From Streptomyces nymphaeiformis (GTDB lineage: Bacteria; Actinomycetota; Actinomycetes; Streptomycetales; Streptomycetaceae), in NCBI RefSeq assembly GCF_014203895.1, contig NZ_JACHJY010000011.1, positions 248,001-312,000 on the forward strand: a DNA stretch of 64,000 bases, in the 5' to 3' direction. Below the pieces are notes generated by a model, which was given only the letters and a program-made list of their open reading frames with translations, made no database searches and had not been told where the DNA came from. Shown here in pieces: positions 1-8,457 of the stretch. The position numbers and the translations under genes were made by a program. Each line of letters opens with the position of its first letter. The stretch's first letter is position 1.

Positions 1-801
1 GTAGTACACCTCGCGCCGGTACCGGTGCGAGGTCACCAGGCCCGCGTCCCGCAGCACCGCGAGGTGCTGCGAGACCGCGCCCACGCTGAGCCCGGTCTGC
101 AGGGCGAGCCCGGTCGTGGTGGTCGGGGTGCTTGTACGCCCCAGGAGTCCCGCCCGGCTGCGCCCGAGGAGCCGCGCGAGTCCGTCCTCCGGCTCGGCGC
201 GCCGCTCCCACAGGGTGCCGACGGCCCGCGCGGGATAGACGAGGCAGGGCGGGGGGCCGGAGGGGCGCCCCGGCAGCAGGACGCAGCGGGTCGTGAAGGC
301 GCTCGGGGCGAGGGTGATCCCGCCGCCGTCCAGGGCGGGGCCCCGGGCCGGGAGGCCGGGCCCGGTGAGCCGGTCCTCCGCCCAGCGCAGGCTGGGGTGG
401 AGGTGCGCGAAGACCTCCTGGATGCCGTCCTCGGTGAGCTGCCGCGTGCGGTACGCGAGGTCGGCCTCCAGGACGGCCCTGATCCGGGGCCAGTACGGCC
501 GCACCCCGGCCGCCCACCAGCCGAGCAGGGCCTCCGCGAGGTCCGGCGGGCCCGCGAACAGGGCGAGCTCCTCCTCGATCTCGGCGAGCGGGCAGCGCGG
601 CGGAGGAGCGAGCACTTCAAGGTCGGGCAGGTGCGGGAGCAGGCCGGTGCGCTCCCGGCCGACGGTCAACGCCGTTTTGATCCAGGGGAGATGGAGGGCG
701 TGGCGCCCCGGGTCGGCGGAGGCCCGCAGCGCGGCGACGGACTCCCACAGGGGTGACACGGCGAACCGGAGCTGCGCCAGGTCGTCGACCCCGAACCGCA
801 T
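1..801 (-). CDS. ArsR-like winged-helix regulator (DUF5937 type), 3' end cut by window edge
   Basis: The frame is open from an ATG at 801 to the left edge, giving the first 267 residues. The opening MRFGVDDLAQLRFAVSPLWE is the usual start of Streptomyces DUF5937/winged-helix regulators, which supports this ATG although the purine-rich GGGAG lies very close to it. About 200 residues of a regulator-specific N-terminal domain are followed, in the last 50 visible residues, by a helix-turn-helix (TGLSVGAVSQHLAVLRDAGL) of ArsR type. It is divergent from an MFS exporter 70 bp away, the common arrangement of a local repressor and its target pump. The ligand is unknown. The C-terminal wing lies outside the window. 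Confidence 0.85.
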   Translation of the reverse strand, partial: MRFGVDDLAQLRFAVSPLWESVAALRASADPGRHALHLPWIKTALTVGRERTGLLPHLPDLEVLAPPPRCPLAEIEEELALFAGPPDLAEALLGWWAAGVRPYWPRIRAVLEADLAYRTRQLTEDGIQEVFAHLHPSLRWAEDRLTGPGLPARGPALDGGGITLAPSAFTTRCVLLPGRPSGPPPCLVYPARAVGTLWERRAEPEDGLARLLGRSRAGLLGRTSTPTTTTGLALQTGLSVGAVSQHLAVLRDAGLVTSHRYRREVYY

Positions 802-870
802 CTCTCCCACCGGCACCCCCGCCCACGAGCTTTTCGCCCAGACTAAAACAATGGTCGGCCCCGGCCGGGG

Positions 871-2139
871 GTGATGGTGTTCGCCGACATGACCACCACC
901 TCTCCCGTCCGTCCCTCCTCCCGTCCTCCCCGGCTCCACCGGCTGCCGGACTTCCGCCGGCTGTGGATCGGCGACACCGTCAGCCAGGCCGGCACCGCCG
1001 TCACCGTCCTCGCGCTCCCCCTCGTGGCGATCGGCCCGCTGCACGCGTCCCCGTTCCAGGCGGGACTCCTGGTGACGTGCGAGTTCCTCGGTTTCCTCCT
1101 GCTCGGGCTGCCCGCCGGGGCGTGGGTGGACCGGATGCGCCGCCGCCGCGTGATGATCGTGGGCGATCTGGGCCGGGCCGTGCTGCTCGCGAGCCTCCCG
1201 GTCGCGGCGTGGCTCGGCGTGCTGACGCTGCCTCAGCTGTACGGGGTGGCCTTCGGGTTGTCGGTCTGCACGGCCTTCTTCGACATCGCATACCAGAGCC
1301 ACCTGCCCGAACTCGTCGACGAGGACCGGCTGGTGGAGGCGAACGTGGCCCTGGAGGCGTCCCGTACGGTCACGGCCGCCGGCGGTCCCGGCGCGGGCGG
1401 CGCGCTCGTCGCGGCGGTGACGGCCCCGGTGGCGCTCGCCGTCGACGCCGTCAGCTACCTCGTCTCCGCGCTGCTCCTCTCCCGGATCCGCCGCCCCGAC
1501 CCGCGCCCGGCGCGGGCGGCGGGGGCCGGGCTGCGGGAGGAGATCGCCGAGGGGCTGAGGTTCGTGGCGCGCGACCGGCTGCTGCGGGCGCTGACGCTCG
1601 CCGCCACGATCTCCAACGCGTGCGGCACGGTCGGCGCCTCCATGCTCCTGGTGCTGCTCGCGGGGGACCTGGGCATGTCGCCGTTCCTGTGCGGGCTCGT
1701 GTTCACGGCGGAGGCGCTCGGCGGCTTCCTCGGCAGCCTCCTCGTCACCCGGGTCGCGGTCCGGCTCGGCGAAGGCCGCGCGATGATCGCCTCCGTGGCG
1801 GTCAGCGGGGTGCTGTGGCTGTTCGCGGTGCCGTTCTTCCACGCGGACGCGCGGTACGCGGTGGCGTGCCTGCTCCAGGGGCTTGGCTGGACCGCCTTCA
1901 TGACCTTCAAGATCAGTGCGGTGTCCCTCCGTCAGCGCCTCACCCCCGCCCCGCTCCTCGGCCGCGTGAACGCAACCTTCCGCTTCCTGGCGTGGGGCTC
2001 CATGCCGCTCGGCGCCCTGGCGGGCGGGCTCGTGGGGCAGTACGCGAGCGTGCGGGCGGCCCTGTGGACGGGCGCGGTCGGCGAACTGCTCGCGGTGGTG
2101 CCGCTGGTGGTGGCGGTCCGGAGGCGGAGGGAGACGTGA
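871..2139 (+). CDS. MFS drug-efflux-type transporter (12 TM)
   Basis: A 422-residue major facilitator protein with about twelve hydrophobic segments in the plasma membrane. The loop 2-3 motif appears as GLPAGAWVDRMRRRRVM, typical of proton-driven drug/siderophore exporters of the EntS-like class. GTG at 871 is taken as the start; ATG at 889 (MTTTSPV) is an equally plausible start six codons later. The gene is divergent from the winged-helix regulator, with an A-rich patch at 842-851 in the shared region that may hold the promoter or operator. The substrate cannot be told from sequence. Confidence 0.85.
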   Translation: MMVFADMTTTSPVRPSSRPPRLHRLPDFRRLWIGDTVSQAGTAVTVLALPLVAIGPLHASPFQAGLLVTCEFLGFLLLGLPAGAWVDRMRRRRVMIVGDLGRAVLLASLPVAAWLGVLTLPQLYGVAFGLSVCTAFFDIAYQSHLPELVDEDRLVEANVALEASRTVTAAGGPGAGGALVAAVTAPVALAVDAVSYLVSALLLSRIRRPDPRPARAAGAGLREEIAEGLRFVARDRLLRALTLAATISNACGTVGASMLLVLLAGDLGMSPFLCGLVFTAEALGGFLGSLLVTRVAVRLGEGRAMIASVAVSGVLWLFAVPFFHADARYAVACLLQGLGWTAFMTFKISAVSLRQRLTPAPLLGRVNATFRFLAWGSMPLGALAGGLVGQYASVRAALWTGAVGELLAVVPLVVAVRRRRET

Positions 2140-2155
2140 CGGGAGGGGGGGCCGC

Positions 2156-2180
2156 TATTCTCCTCCTCTCCAGGGGAGGG
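2156..2180 (+). promoter_or_regulatory. Promoter -10 and leader of FG-GAP gene 1 (matches that of gene 2)
   Basis: TATTCT at 2156-2161 is a plausible -10 element. Ten bases later lies the ribosome binding site AGGGGAGGG (2172-2180), six bases before the TTG start at 2187. The same layout (TAGCCT, ten bases, AGGGGAGGG) occurs at 5464-5488 before the paralogue, so the short leader and TTG start are conserved between the two copies. Confidence 0.55.
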
Positions 2181-2186
2181 AACGAC

Positions 2187-4436
2187 TTGAAGCACGTACG
2201 CATGCCCGGCCGCCGTCGCCTCGCGGCGGCGGCCGCCATCACCGCCCTCGCGACGACGGGCGGCACGATGGCCACGATCCCGGCGACGGCCGCACCCGTC
2301 CTGGTCCCGGCGACGGCCGCCGACGAGCCGCCGCAGACCACCACGGTCCGTTTCCCGCTGAACGCGGAGGTCGTGAGCGCGGGCGCGACGGGGTTCCTGT
2401 CCCGGACCAACGGTCCCGGCCCCGAACTGCGCTGGACCCGCTACGCCGACGGCACCTCCACCGTGCTGCCGCTGAGCCCTCTGCGCGGAGGAGCTTCCGA
2501 CGTCGTGGTGACGGGGGACCATGACACCGACATCACGAAGTTCCGTGTCGTGAAGATCCACGACATGGCCACGGGCGCGGCTCCCGTCGAGGTCGACCTG
2601 AACGGACTGGGCGAGAACTACGTCTACCGCGGAGCCGTCGGAGCCACTCTGGTGGTCGGGGTGAAGCAGGCGGACGGCACGATGGAGGTGCGGCTGCTCA
2701 CCAAGACGGGGGGTGTCCTCGACGAGCGCACGGTGACCGGCCTGCCCGTCGGCACGATGGGCTTCTCGGTGACGGCGGTTTCCGCGGACTCGTTCGCCCT
2801 CGCCGCGGCGGCCGGCCCGGCCGAGGCGCGCACCTACCACCGCGCGGCCGTGGACGTCCGCACCGCGGCGGTCACCGACCTGTACGGGACGACGGGGACC
2901 CAGAGGGTCGAGGGGGCCCTCTCGCCCACCCGCATGACCTGGCGCGAGGAGGAGGGGCCGACGCTCGTCGTCGGCAAGCGGGGGACCGCCGAGACGCAGA
3001 GGCTTCCGCTCGACGGCTTCGCCCGGTACGGCCTGGTCGGGGACTGGCTGCTGGCCGCACGCCCGTACGTCCTGGGACAGGACACCCGTACGGACCCGCG
3101 GCGGGCGCTCATCGCGGTGAAGCCGGACGGTTCCGACGGGCGCGTCCTCCTTGAGCACATGTCCTCGTTCGTTCCGGGGCCCGACGGCTCCGTGCTGGTC
3201 AGGGGAGGAACGGCCGAGCACGGCGAGGGGCTGTACCGCGTCACGCTCGGCGAGGACGGTACGCCCGCCGCGGAGCTGGTCGCCTCCACGGGGGAGCCGA
3301 CCTCCGTCACGCTCCTCGGCAGTGACGTACCGGCGGTGATCGACCTGGATCGTGCGAAGGACGGCATCGACTTCACCTGGCGTCTCTCGCGCAAGAACGT
3401 GAAGGTGTCCCTCACCCTCACCCGGAAGGGCGGGCCCGACTGGTCGGCCAGGACGATCTGGATGCCGGGAGGCGACTACCCGGACCTGGGGCCGGGGAAG
3501 GTCGGCTGGTCCTGGCACGGTGAGAACGTCGAGGTCCCGGAGCGGACCGCGCCCGGCGGCGAGTACGTCTGGACGATCTCCGTGCTGCCCCTCGACGGCA
3601 TCGGCCCGGCCGTCCGCGCCTCCGGCAGTGTCATCGTCCACCGCACCCCGGGGGCACATGACTACGACGGGAACGTCGACCCCGAGCTCTTCGCGCGGGA
3701 CGCGTCCGGAAAGCTGTGGGTGGCACCCGCGTTCTACGACGAGTCGAGAGGCTCGCTCGTCGGGTTCGCGTCCCCCGTCGGCAGCGGATGGAGCATCTAC
3801 GACCGGCTCGAATCGTCCGGCGACATCGCCGGTACGGCCGTGGCCGACACCCTCGCCCGCGACAAGAGCGGGGTGCTGTGGCTCTACCAGGGTTCCGGTG
3901 ACGCGGCGAAGCCCTTCCTCGGCCGGGTGAAGGTCGGCAGTGGCTGGCAGACGTACGACAAGCTCGCGGGCGGCAGCGACCTGACCGGCGACGGCCGCGC
4001 CGACCTCGTCGCCGCCGACAAGGCGGGCGACCTCTACCTCTACAAGGGCACGGGGAACGCCACCGCGCCCTTCGCGCCCCGCAGGAAGATCGGCTTCGGC
4101 TGGGGCGTCTACAACGACCTGACCGCCGTCGGGAACCTCGCCGGTGGCCCCGCCGGTGACCTCGTCGCCCGGGACAAGGCCGGCGTCCTCTGGCTCTACC
4201 TCGGCAAGGGCGACGGCACCTTCGCGAGCAGGGTCCGGATCGGTGGCGGCTGGACGCCGTACACGCAGCTCATCGGTGTCGGCGATGCCAACCGGGACGG
4301 CAGGCCGGACCTCATGGCGCGTATCGGGTGGCAGTCGTACTTCTATGCCGGTACGGGGGACTGGCGGGCCCCCTTCAAGCAGGCTCGCGACGGACAGGTA
4401 CTCGGCGAGCTGCCCGGTTACGACGAAGCGTTCTGA
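2187..4436 (+). CDS. Secreted FG-GAP/VCBS repeat protein 1
   Basis: This is a 749-residue exported protein. The TTG start is chosen because the paralogue at 5497 has the same TTG after the same AGGGGAGGG; an ATG at 2202 is the alternative. A basic, then hydrophobic N-terminus (MPGRRRLAAAAAITALATTGG, ending near PATAAP) is a signal peptide. Residues about 45-380 form a repetitive beta region, 390-490 an Ig/FlgD-like domain, and 495-749 at least four FG-GAP-like repeats with calcium-loop motifs such as DLTGDGRADLV. FG-GAP proteins are secreted beta-propellers of binding or structural role; no catalytic residues are seen. The true partner is unknown. Confidence 0.8.
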   Translation: MKHVRMPGRRRLAAAAAITALATTGGTMATIPATAAPVLVPATAADEPPQTTTVRFPLNAEVVSAGATGFLSRTNGPGPELRWTRYADGTSTVLPLSPLRGGASDVVVTGDHDTDITKFRVVKIHDMATGAAPVEVDLNGLGENYVYRGAVGATLVVGVKQADGTMEVRLLTKTGGVLDERTVTGLPVGTMGFSVTAVSADSFALAAAAGPAEARTYHRAAVDVRTAAVTDLYGTTGTQRVEGALSPTRMTWREEEGPTLVVGKRGTAETQRLPLDGFARYGLVGDWLLAARPYVLGQDTRTDPRRALIAVKPDGSDGRVLLEHMSSFVPGPDGSVLVRGGTAEHGEGLYRVTLGEDGTPAAELVASTGEPTSVTLLGSDVPAVIDLDRAKDGIDFTWRLSRKNVKVSLTLTRKGGPDWSARTIWMPGGDYPDLGPGKVGWSWHGENVEVPERTAPGGEYVWTISVLPLDGIGPAVRASGSVIVHRTPGAHDYDGNVDPELFARDASGKLWVAPAFYDESRGSLVGFASPVGSGWSIYDRLESSGDIAGTAVADTLARDKSGVLWLYQGSGDAAKPFLGRVKVGSGWQTYDKLAGGSDLTGDGRADLVAADKAGDLYLYKGTGNATAPFAPRRKIGFGWGVYNDLTAVGNLAGGPAGDLVARDKAGVLWLYLGKGDGTFASRVRIGGGWTPYTQLIGVGDANRDGRPDLMARIGWQSYFYAGTGDWRAPFKQARDGQVLGELPGYDEAF

Positions 4437-4457
4437 CCCGCCCCGCCCCGCCTCTCA

Positions 4458-4502
4458 CTCCGCGCCGCTTCCCCTCCTCCAGGACAGGGGAGCGGCGCGG
4501 AG
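4458..4502 (+). terminator. Hairpin terminator after FG-GAP gene 1
   Basis: A 17-bp GC-rich stem (4458-4475 with 4486-4502, one bulged T) lies 21 bases after the stop codon. It has no U-tract, as is common in Streptomyces. Confidence 0.7.
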
Positions 4503-4587
4503 CCGCGTGACCCCTCGACATTTAGTCTGCGCAGAGATAATCTATGGGCACATCATCTGGTCGATCATCCAGTCGAGGAGGCCCGCC

Positions 4588-5004
4588 ATGTGGGAGTACG
4601 AACACGGCATCGAGACCACCGCCACCCCCGAGGCGATCTGGCGGCTCTGGGCCGACGTCGAGAACTGGGGCACCTGGAACGCCGAGATCGAGAAGACCGA
4701 GATCAGCGGACCGTTCGGGACGGGCGCGCGGATCACCATGACGCCGCCCGGAGACGACCCGGTGGAACTGTGCGTCGCCGAAGCCGTCGAGGGTGAACTC
4801 TTCGTCGACGAGGCCCGCTTCGACGACCTTCTGCTGCGCACCGTCCACCGGATCGACCGCGTCGACCCGGACCGGGTGCGGGTGGTCTACCGCATGGAGA
4901 TCACCGGCCCCGGCGCGGACGAGGCAGGCCCGCAGATCGGCCCGGCGATCACCGCCGACTGGCCCGACACCATGGTCTCCCTCGTCGCACTGGCCCAGCG
5001 CTGA
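4588..5004 (+). CDS. SRPBCC (START/polyketide cyclase-like) protein
   Basis: A 138-residue soluble protein starting at ATG 4588, seven bases after GAGGAG. The sequence has the SRPBCC pattern: an N-terminal strand (WEYEHGIETTATPEAIWRLW), a WGTWNAEIEKTEI helix-turn, and repeated strands ending in a long C-terminal helix. Such proteins bind hydrophobic ligands in a deep cavity. Its stop overlaps the start of the next gene (TGATG), so it is translationally coupled to the MarR regulator. The pair probably senses or handles a small hydrophobic molecule; the ligand is unknown. Confidence 0.82.
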   Translation: MWEYEHGIETTATPEAIWRLWADVENWGTWNAEIEKTEISGPFGTGARITMTPPGDDPVELCVAEAVEGELFVDEARFDDLLLRTVHRIDRVDPDRVRVVYRMEITGPGADEAGPQIGPAITADWPDTMVSLVALAQR

Positions 5005-5450
5005 TGGCCCTCGACCCCGGCGCGAGCCCCGGATTCCTGCTCTGGCACGCCACGCTGCGCTGGCAGCGCGACATCGCCGCCGCACTGGCCCCCCTCGGGC
5101 TCACCCACGTGCAGTTCGTCCTGCTCGCCTGCGCCTGGTGGCTCAACACCCAGGGCGAACACCCCAACCAACTGGCCCTCGCCCGCCAGGCCGGTACCGA
5201 CGTCAAGATGACCTCCCAGGTCCTGCGCACCCTGGAGACCAAGGGCCTCGTCGCACGCGAGGTCGACCCGACCGACACCCGCGCGAAACGCCTGCGCGTC
5301 ACGGACGCCGGCGCGGCGCTGGCTCCCCGCGCGATCGCCGCCGTCGAGGAGGTCGACGCGCGCTTCTTCCAGCCGGTGCCGGTCGACGACGCGATCGCCC
5401 TCCTCGGCCGCCTGGCCCGCCCGGAAGGCAGGGGCGGCCGCGAGGCGTGA
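5004..5450 (+). CDS. MarR-family transcriptional regulator
   Basis: A 148-residue winged-helix protein. The helix-turn-helix is NQLALARQAGTDVKMTSQVL, followed by the wing with VDPTDTRAKRLRVTDAG, the hallmark DxRxxxxxLT region of MarR proteins. The ATG overlaps the TGA of the SRPBCC gene, so the two form an operon and the regulator probably controls it. A small palindrome (AGAT-A-ATCT) upstream of the SRPBCC gene, near 4534, could be part of its operator but is short. Confidence 0.88.
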   Translation: MALDPGASPGFLLWHATLRWQRDIAAALAPLGLTHVQFVLLACAWWLNTQGEHPNQLALARQAGTDVKMTSQVLRTLETKGLVAREVDPTDTRAKRLRVTDAGAALAPRAIAAVEEVDARFFQPVPVDDAIALLGRLARPEGRGGREA

Positions 5451-5463
5451 TCCGGGGGACGGC

Positions 5464-5488
5464 TAGCCTCCTCATCTCTAGGGGAGGG
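5464..5488 (+). promoter_or_regulatory. Promoter -10 and leader of FG-GAP gene 2
   Basis: TAGCCT (5464-5469), ten bases, then AGGGGAGGG (5480-5488) and a TTG start at 5497. It copies the layout found before FG-GAP gene 1, including the CTCCTC-N-TCTC sequence in between. This argues for separate transcription from the MarR operon that ends 46 bases upstream. Confidence 0.55.
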
Positions 5489-5496
5489 AAACACAC

Positions 5497-7770
5497 TTGA
5501 CCCGTGCACACACGCGCGGCCGCCGACTCGCGGCCGCCGCCGTCACCATCGTCCTCGCCGCCACGGGCGGCACGCTCACCACACTCCCGGCCATGGCGGC
5601 CGTACCGGGGGCCGTCCAGGAGGACCAGCAGGCCACCACCGTGCCGTTCCCGCGCAACGCGGACGTCGTCGGCGCGGGCCCGAGCGGCTTCCTGTCGAAG
5701 ACGCGCGGCACCACGCCGGAGTTCCGCTGGACCTGGTACGCGGACGGCTCGTCGGTCGTGCTGCCCGGCGCCTCGGCTGCCGCCGGCGGCTCGGACCTCG
5801 TCGTCACCGGCGACAGGTCCTCCCTTCCGGACAGCCGCGTCCTGAAGCTCCGCGACATGTCGACGCCCGCGTCGGCGGCGGCCGACGCCGTCGTGGTGAA
5901 CCTCGACGAGCTCGGCACCGGATACAGCCTCGCCGGGGTCTTCGGTTCCACCCTCGCCGTCCTCGTGCAGACCGGAGAGGACACCTACCAGACGCGCCTC
6001 TTCGCCTTTCAGGACGGCAAACTGACCGAGCGCCCGATCACCGGACTGCCCGAGGACTGCCTCCCGAGCTTCGAAGGCGGCTACACCGCCGGTGCCGTGG
6101 TCTTCGACTGCTGGGAGCGTGCCGGCCGGCCGTGGACCAAGGTGGTCGTCGACCTCACCACGGCGACTGCGGTGTTCTCGCAGGCCCTCGACGCGGGGCA
6201 CGAGCCCCAGTGGCAGAACGCGATCTCCGACACGTACGCGGTGTGGCGGGAGCGCGACACGACCACGGAGTGGTTCGGTGTGCACCGGCGCGGCACCTCC
6301 GAGCGGAAGCTGATCAAAGCGAGCGGTGACTCGTACGACCCGCTCCACCTCGTCGGCGGCTGGATCGTGCAGGGCCAGCGGGTCCACATCGACGGCAGTT
6401 TCAACCCCAACGGCGGGTCCGGGCTTCAGGCGCGGCCCCTCACCGCCGAGTCCGTCGAGACGGGCGAGAAGATCCAGCTCCTCACCGCGCACTCGTCCGC
6501 CGTCGCCGGCCCCGGCGGCAGCCTCCTCGTGCGCGGTGGCACCCCCGAGCAGGGCGAGGGCCTCTACCGGATCTCGCCGCGCGCCGACGGCGACCGGCCG
6601 GACGTCGAACTCGTCGCGTCCACCGGGCAGTCGACCGTCGTCACCCTCACCGGCTCCACCACCCCGACGACGCTCACCGGCGACCAGGTCGCGCGCGGCG
6701 TCGACTTCGGCTGGGACCTGTCCCGGGCCGACAGCCGGGTATGGCTGACCCTGACCCACGTACGGAGCGGGAAGACCGTGTACGCCGGCTGGCAGGTCCC
6801 GTACGGCGTCACCGCCGGGACCCCGCGCCACTTCGCCTGGCACTGGGACGGCAAGGACCCGGAGAACGCCGACTGGGGGAGCCCCGCCCGCAGCGGTGAG
6901 TACGAGTGGAAGCTCACCGCCCGCCCGGACGACGGCATCGGCCCCGAGCTTGTCACCACCGGCCGGTTCACCGTGACCCGCCCCGCCGCCCCGCACGACT
7001 TCGACGACGACGGCACCGCTGACCTCCTCGTACGGGACACCGGCGGCGTGCTGTGGCGCTTCGGCACCCGGCCCACCGCACCCGGCGGCTCCCTGACGGA
7101 CACCGGCGCCTCCCGCGTCGGCAGCGGCTGGGGCGCCTACGACCGGCTCGAAACCGTCGGGAACATCGCGGGCACGACCGCCCCCGACGCCGTCGCCCGC
7201 GACAAGGACGGCGTCCTCTGGCTCTACCAGGGCACGGGCGACCGGGCGAAGCCGCTCGCGGCCCGTACGAGGATCGGCGCCGGCTGGCAGACGTACGACC
7301 AGCTTGCGGGCGGCAGCGACCTGACCGGCGACGGCCGGGCGGACCTGGTGGCCACCGACAAGGCGGGCGACCTGTACCTCTACAAGGGCACGGGCAGCGC
7401 CACCGCGCCCTTCGCCGCGCGCAGGAAGATCGGCCACGGCTGGGGCATCTACAACCAGCTCACCGCCACCGGCGACCTCGCCGGCGGCCCGGCCGGAGAC
7501 CTCCTCGCCCGCGACAAGGCCGGCGTCCTCTGGCTGTACCTCGGCAAGGGCGACGGCACCTTCGCCGCCCGTACGAAGGTGGGCGCCGGGTGGGGAGCCT
7601 TCACCGGGCTCACCGCCGTCGGCGACGCCGACGGCGACGGCCGCGCCGACCTGATCGCCTCGAACGGCGACGAGACCTTCTACGCGGGCACGGGCGACTG
7701 GGCGGCCCCGTTCAAGCGCGGCGTATCGGTGTCCCTGACGCAGGACACGTCCTACAACACCGCCTTCTGA
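5497..7770 (+). CDS. Secreted FG-GAP/VCBS repeat protein 2
   Basis: A 757-residue paralogue of the protein at 2187-4436, alignable over its whole length. It has a signal peptide (RRLAAAAVTIVLAATGGTL, cleavage near AMAA), a long beta-rich region, an Ig/FlgD-like domain around residues 400-495, and C-terminal FG-GAP repeats containing GDLTGDGRADLVATDKAGDL-type loops. No ATG lies nearby, so the TTG after AGGGGAGGG is the start. The best-conserved part between the two copies is the repeat region, which may reflect gene conversion. Its role is presumably extracellular binding; this is inference. Confidence 0.8.
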   Translation: MTRAHTRGRRLAAAAVTIVLAATGGTLTTLPAMAAVPGAVQEDQQATTVPFPRNADVVGAGPSGFLSKTRGTTPEFRWTWYADGSSVVLPGASAAAGGSDLVVTGDRSSLPDSRVLKLRDMSTPASAAADAVVVNLDELGTGYSLAGVFGSTLAVLVQTGEDTYQTRLFAFQDGKLTERPITGLPEDCLPSFEGGYTAGAVVFDCWERAGRPWTKVVVDLTTATAVFSQALDAGHEPQWQNAISDTYAVWRERDTTTEWFGVHRRGTSERKLIKASGDSYDPLHLVGGWIVQGQRVHIDGSFNPNGGSGLQARPLTAESVETGEKIQLLTAHSSAVAGPGGSLLVRGGTPEQGEGLYRISPRADGDRPDVELVASTGQSTVVTLTGSTTPTTLTGDQVARGVDFGWDLSRADSRVWLTLTHVRSGKTVYAGWQVPYGVTAGTPRHFAWHWDGKDPENADWGSPARSGEYEWKLTARPDDGIGPELVTTGRFTVTRPAAPHDFDDDGTADLLVRDTGGVLWRFGTRPTAPGGSLTDTGASRVGSGWGAYDRLETVGNIAGTTAPDAVARDKDGVLWLYQGTGDRAKPLAARTRIGAGWQTYDQLAGGSDLTGDGRADLVATDKAGDLYLYKGTGSATAPFAARRKIGHGWGIYNQLTATGDLAGGPAGDLLARDKAGVLWLYLGKGDGTFAARTKVGAGWGAFTGLTAVGDADGDGRADLIASNGDETFYAGTGDWAAPFKRGVSVSLTQDTSYNTAF

Positions 7771-7862
7771 CAAGCACCTTCAGGTGCGGGCGCACTCCGC
7801 CCCCACCGTCCGAGCTCCTCTTGGTGGCGTCGCGTGACCAGTGGTGACGCACTGACGCGGCG

Positions 7863-8018
7863 GTGTTGTACGTGGGGTGTCGGTGCCGGTACGAGGGGCA
7901 GGGCGCGACGACGGAAGAGCAGCCGGGCACGGTTCCGGAGCCTGCGGCGGCGGACAGGTCCGGGCAGGGCGTGGTGGCGGCGTTCGGGCGGAGTCTGAAG
8001 ACGCTGAGGGTGCGGGCC
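7863..8018 (+). pseudogene. N-terminal scrap of an XRE-family regulator
   Basis: The frame from GTG 7863 reads EEQPGTVPEPAAADRSGQGV and then AFGRSLKTLRVRAE, the opening of the XRE regulators that pair with DUF397 proteins in Streptomyces. The similarity stops at about 8018, before the helix-turn-helix is complete. The very next bases, in another frame, encode the end of a DUF397 protein. At least the rest of the XRE gene and the front of its partner are missing, consistent with an internal deletion. Confidence 0.55.
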
Positions 8019-8019
8019 G

Positions 8020-8124
8020 AAGAAGGACGTGGCCCGGCCGGGTCTGTGCGTCTCGCGCGACGCGTGGGCCGGGTTCGTCGGGCTCGTCTCGGCGGAGCGG
8101 TACAGCACGTCGTTGTCCGTGTGA
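8020..8124 (+). pseudogene. C-terminal scrap of a DUF397 protein
   Basis: Codons from 8020 to the TGA at 8122-8124 read KKDVARPGLCVSRDAWAGFV and then GLVSAERYSTSLSV. This matches the end of DUF397 proteins (compare VRDSKNPTGPTLAFGAAAWSSF in the intact gene at 37685-37891). The conserved WRKSSYS front half is absent. A strong hairpin begins at the stop codon, as expected for the end of a real gene. Confidence 0.55.
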
Positions 8125-8159
8125 GGGCCCTGCCCGTCCGAGCTGGACGGCAGGGCCCT
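8124..8159 (+). terminator. Hairpin terminator of the vanished XRE/DUF397 unit
   Basis: A 15-bp stem (8124-8139 with 8145-8159, one bulged C) and a five-base loop start at the last base of the DUF397 stop codon. Confidence 0.6.
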
Positions 8160-8166
8160 CCGGCTG

Positions 8167-8304
8167 TCGGTACCAGCCGGCCAGTACGAGGAACCCCAGG
8201 AGTCGGGCGTCCTCGTGGGCGAGGGTCGCGGCGTGTACGCCCCGTTCATAGGCACAGCCGGCGTGTGCGGTTACTCGGGCGATGACGATCTCGCGGTCGC
8301 TTCG
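8167..8304 (-). pseudogene. Remnant of a carboxymuconolactone decarboxylase-like (AhpD-fold) protein
   Basis: On the minus strand about 46 codons read DREIVIARVTAHAGCAYERG, then VHAATLAHEDARLLGFLVLAGWYR. The first block resembles the REIVILRVA...C.YE.G.H active-site region of the CMD/AhpD family. The second resembles that family's C-terminal ELVALAGWYR segment, which normally lies some 60 residues later, so the middle is missing. No start or proper end is present. The assignment rests on motif memory only. Confidence 0.45.
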
Positions 8305-8457
8305 TGACGGGCGGCGAGGTTGTCACCAGCGCGTGGCTACCGCGCTGTGGTGTTCGAGGCGACCGGGGAGCGATTCCCCTGGCCGCCCGACAGCTGCAAG
8401 AGCCGACCCCCGAGAACTGTGGGGCCACTTCGCCCGTACCGGACGATCATGGCAGCC

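Noticed and set aside
753..2186. Long upstream extension of the first FG-GAP reading frame
   Set aside because: It is the shadow of the MFS gene in another frame; the conserved TTG leader at 2187 marks the real start.
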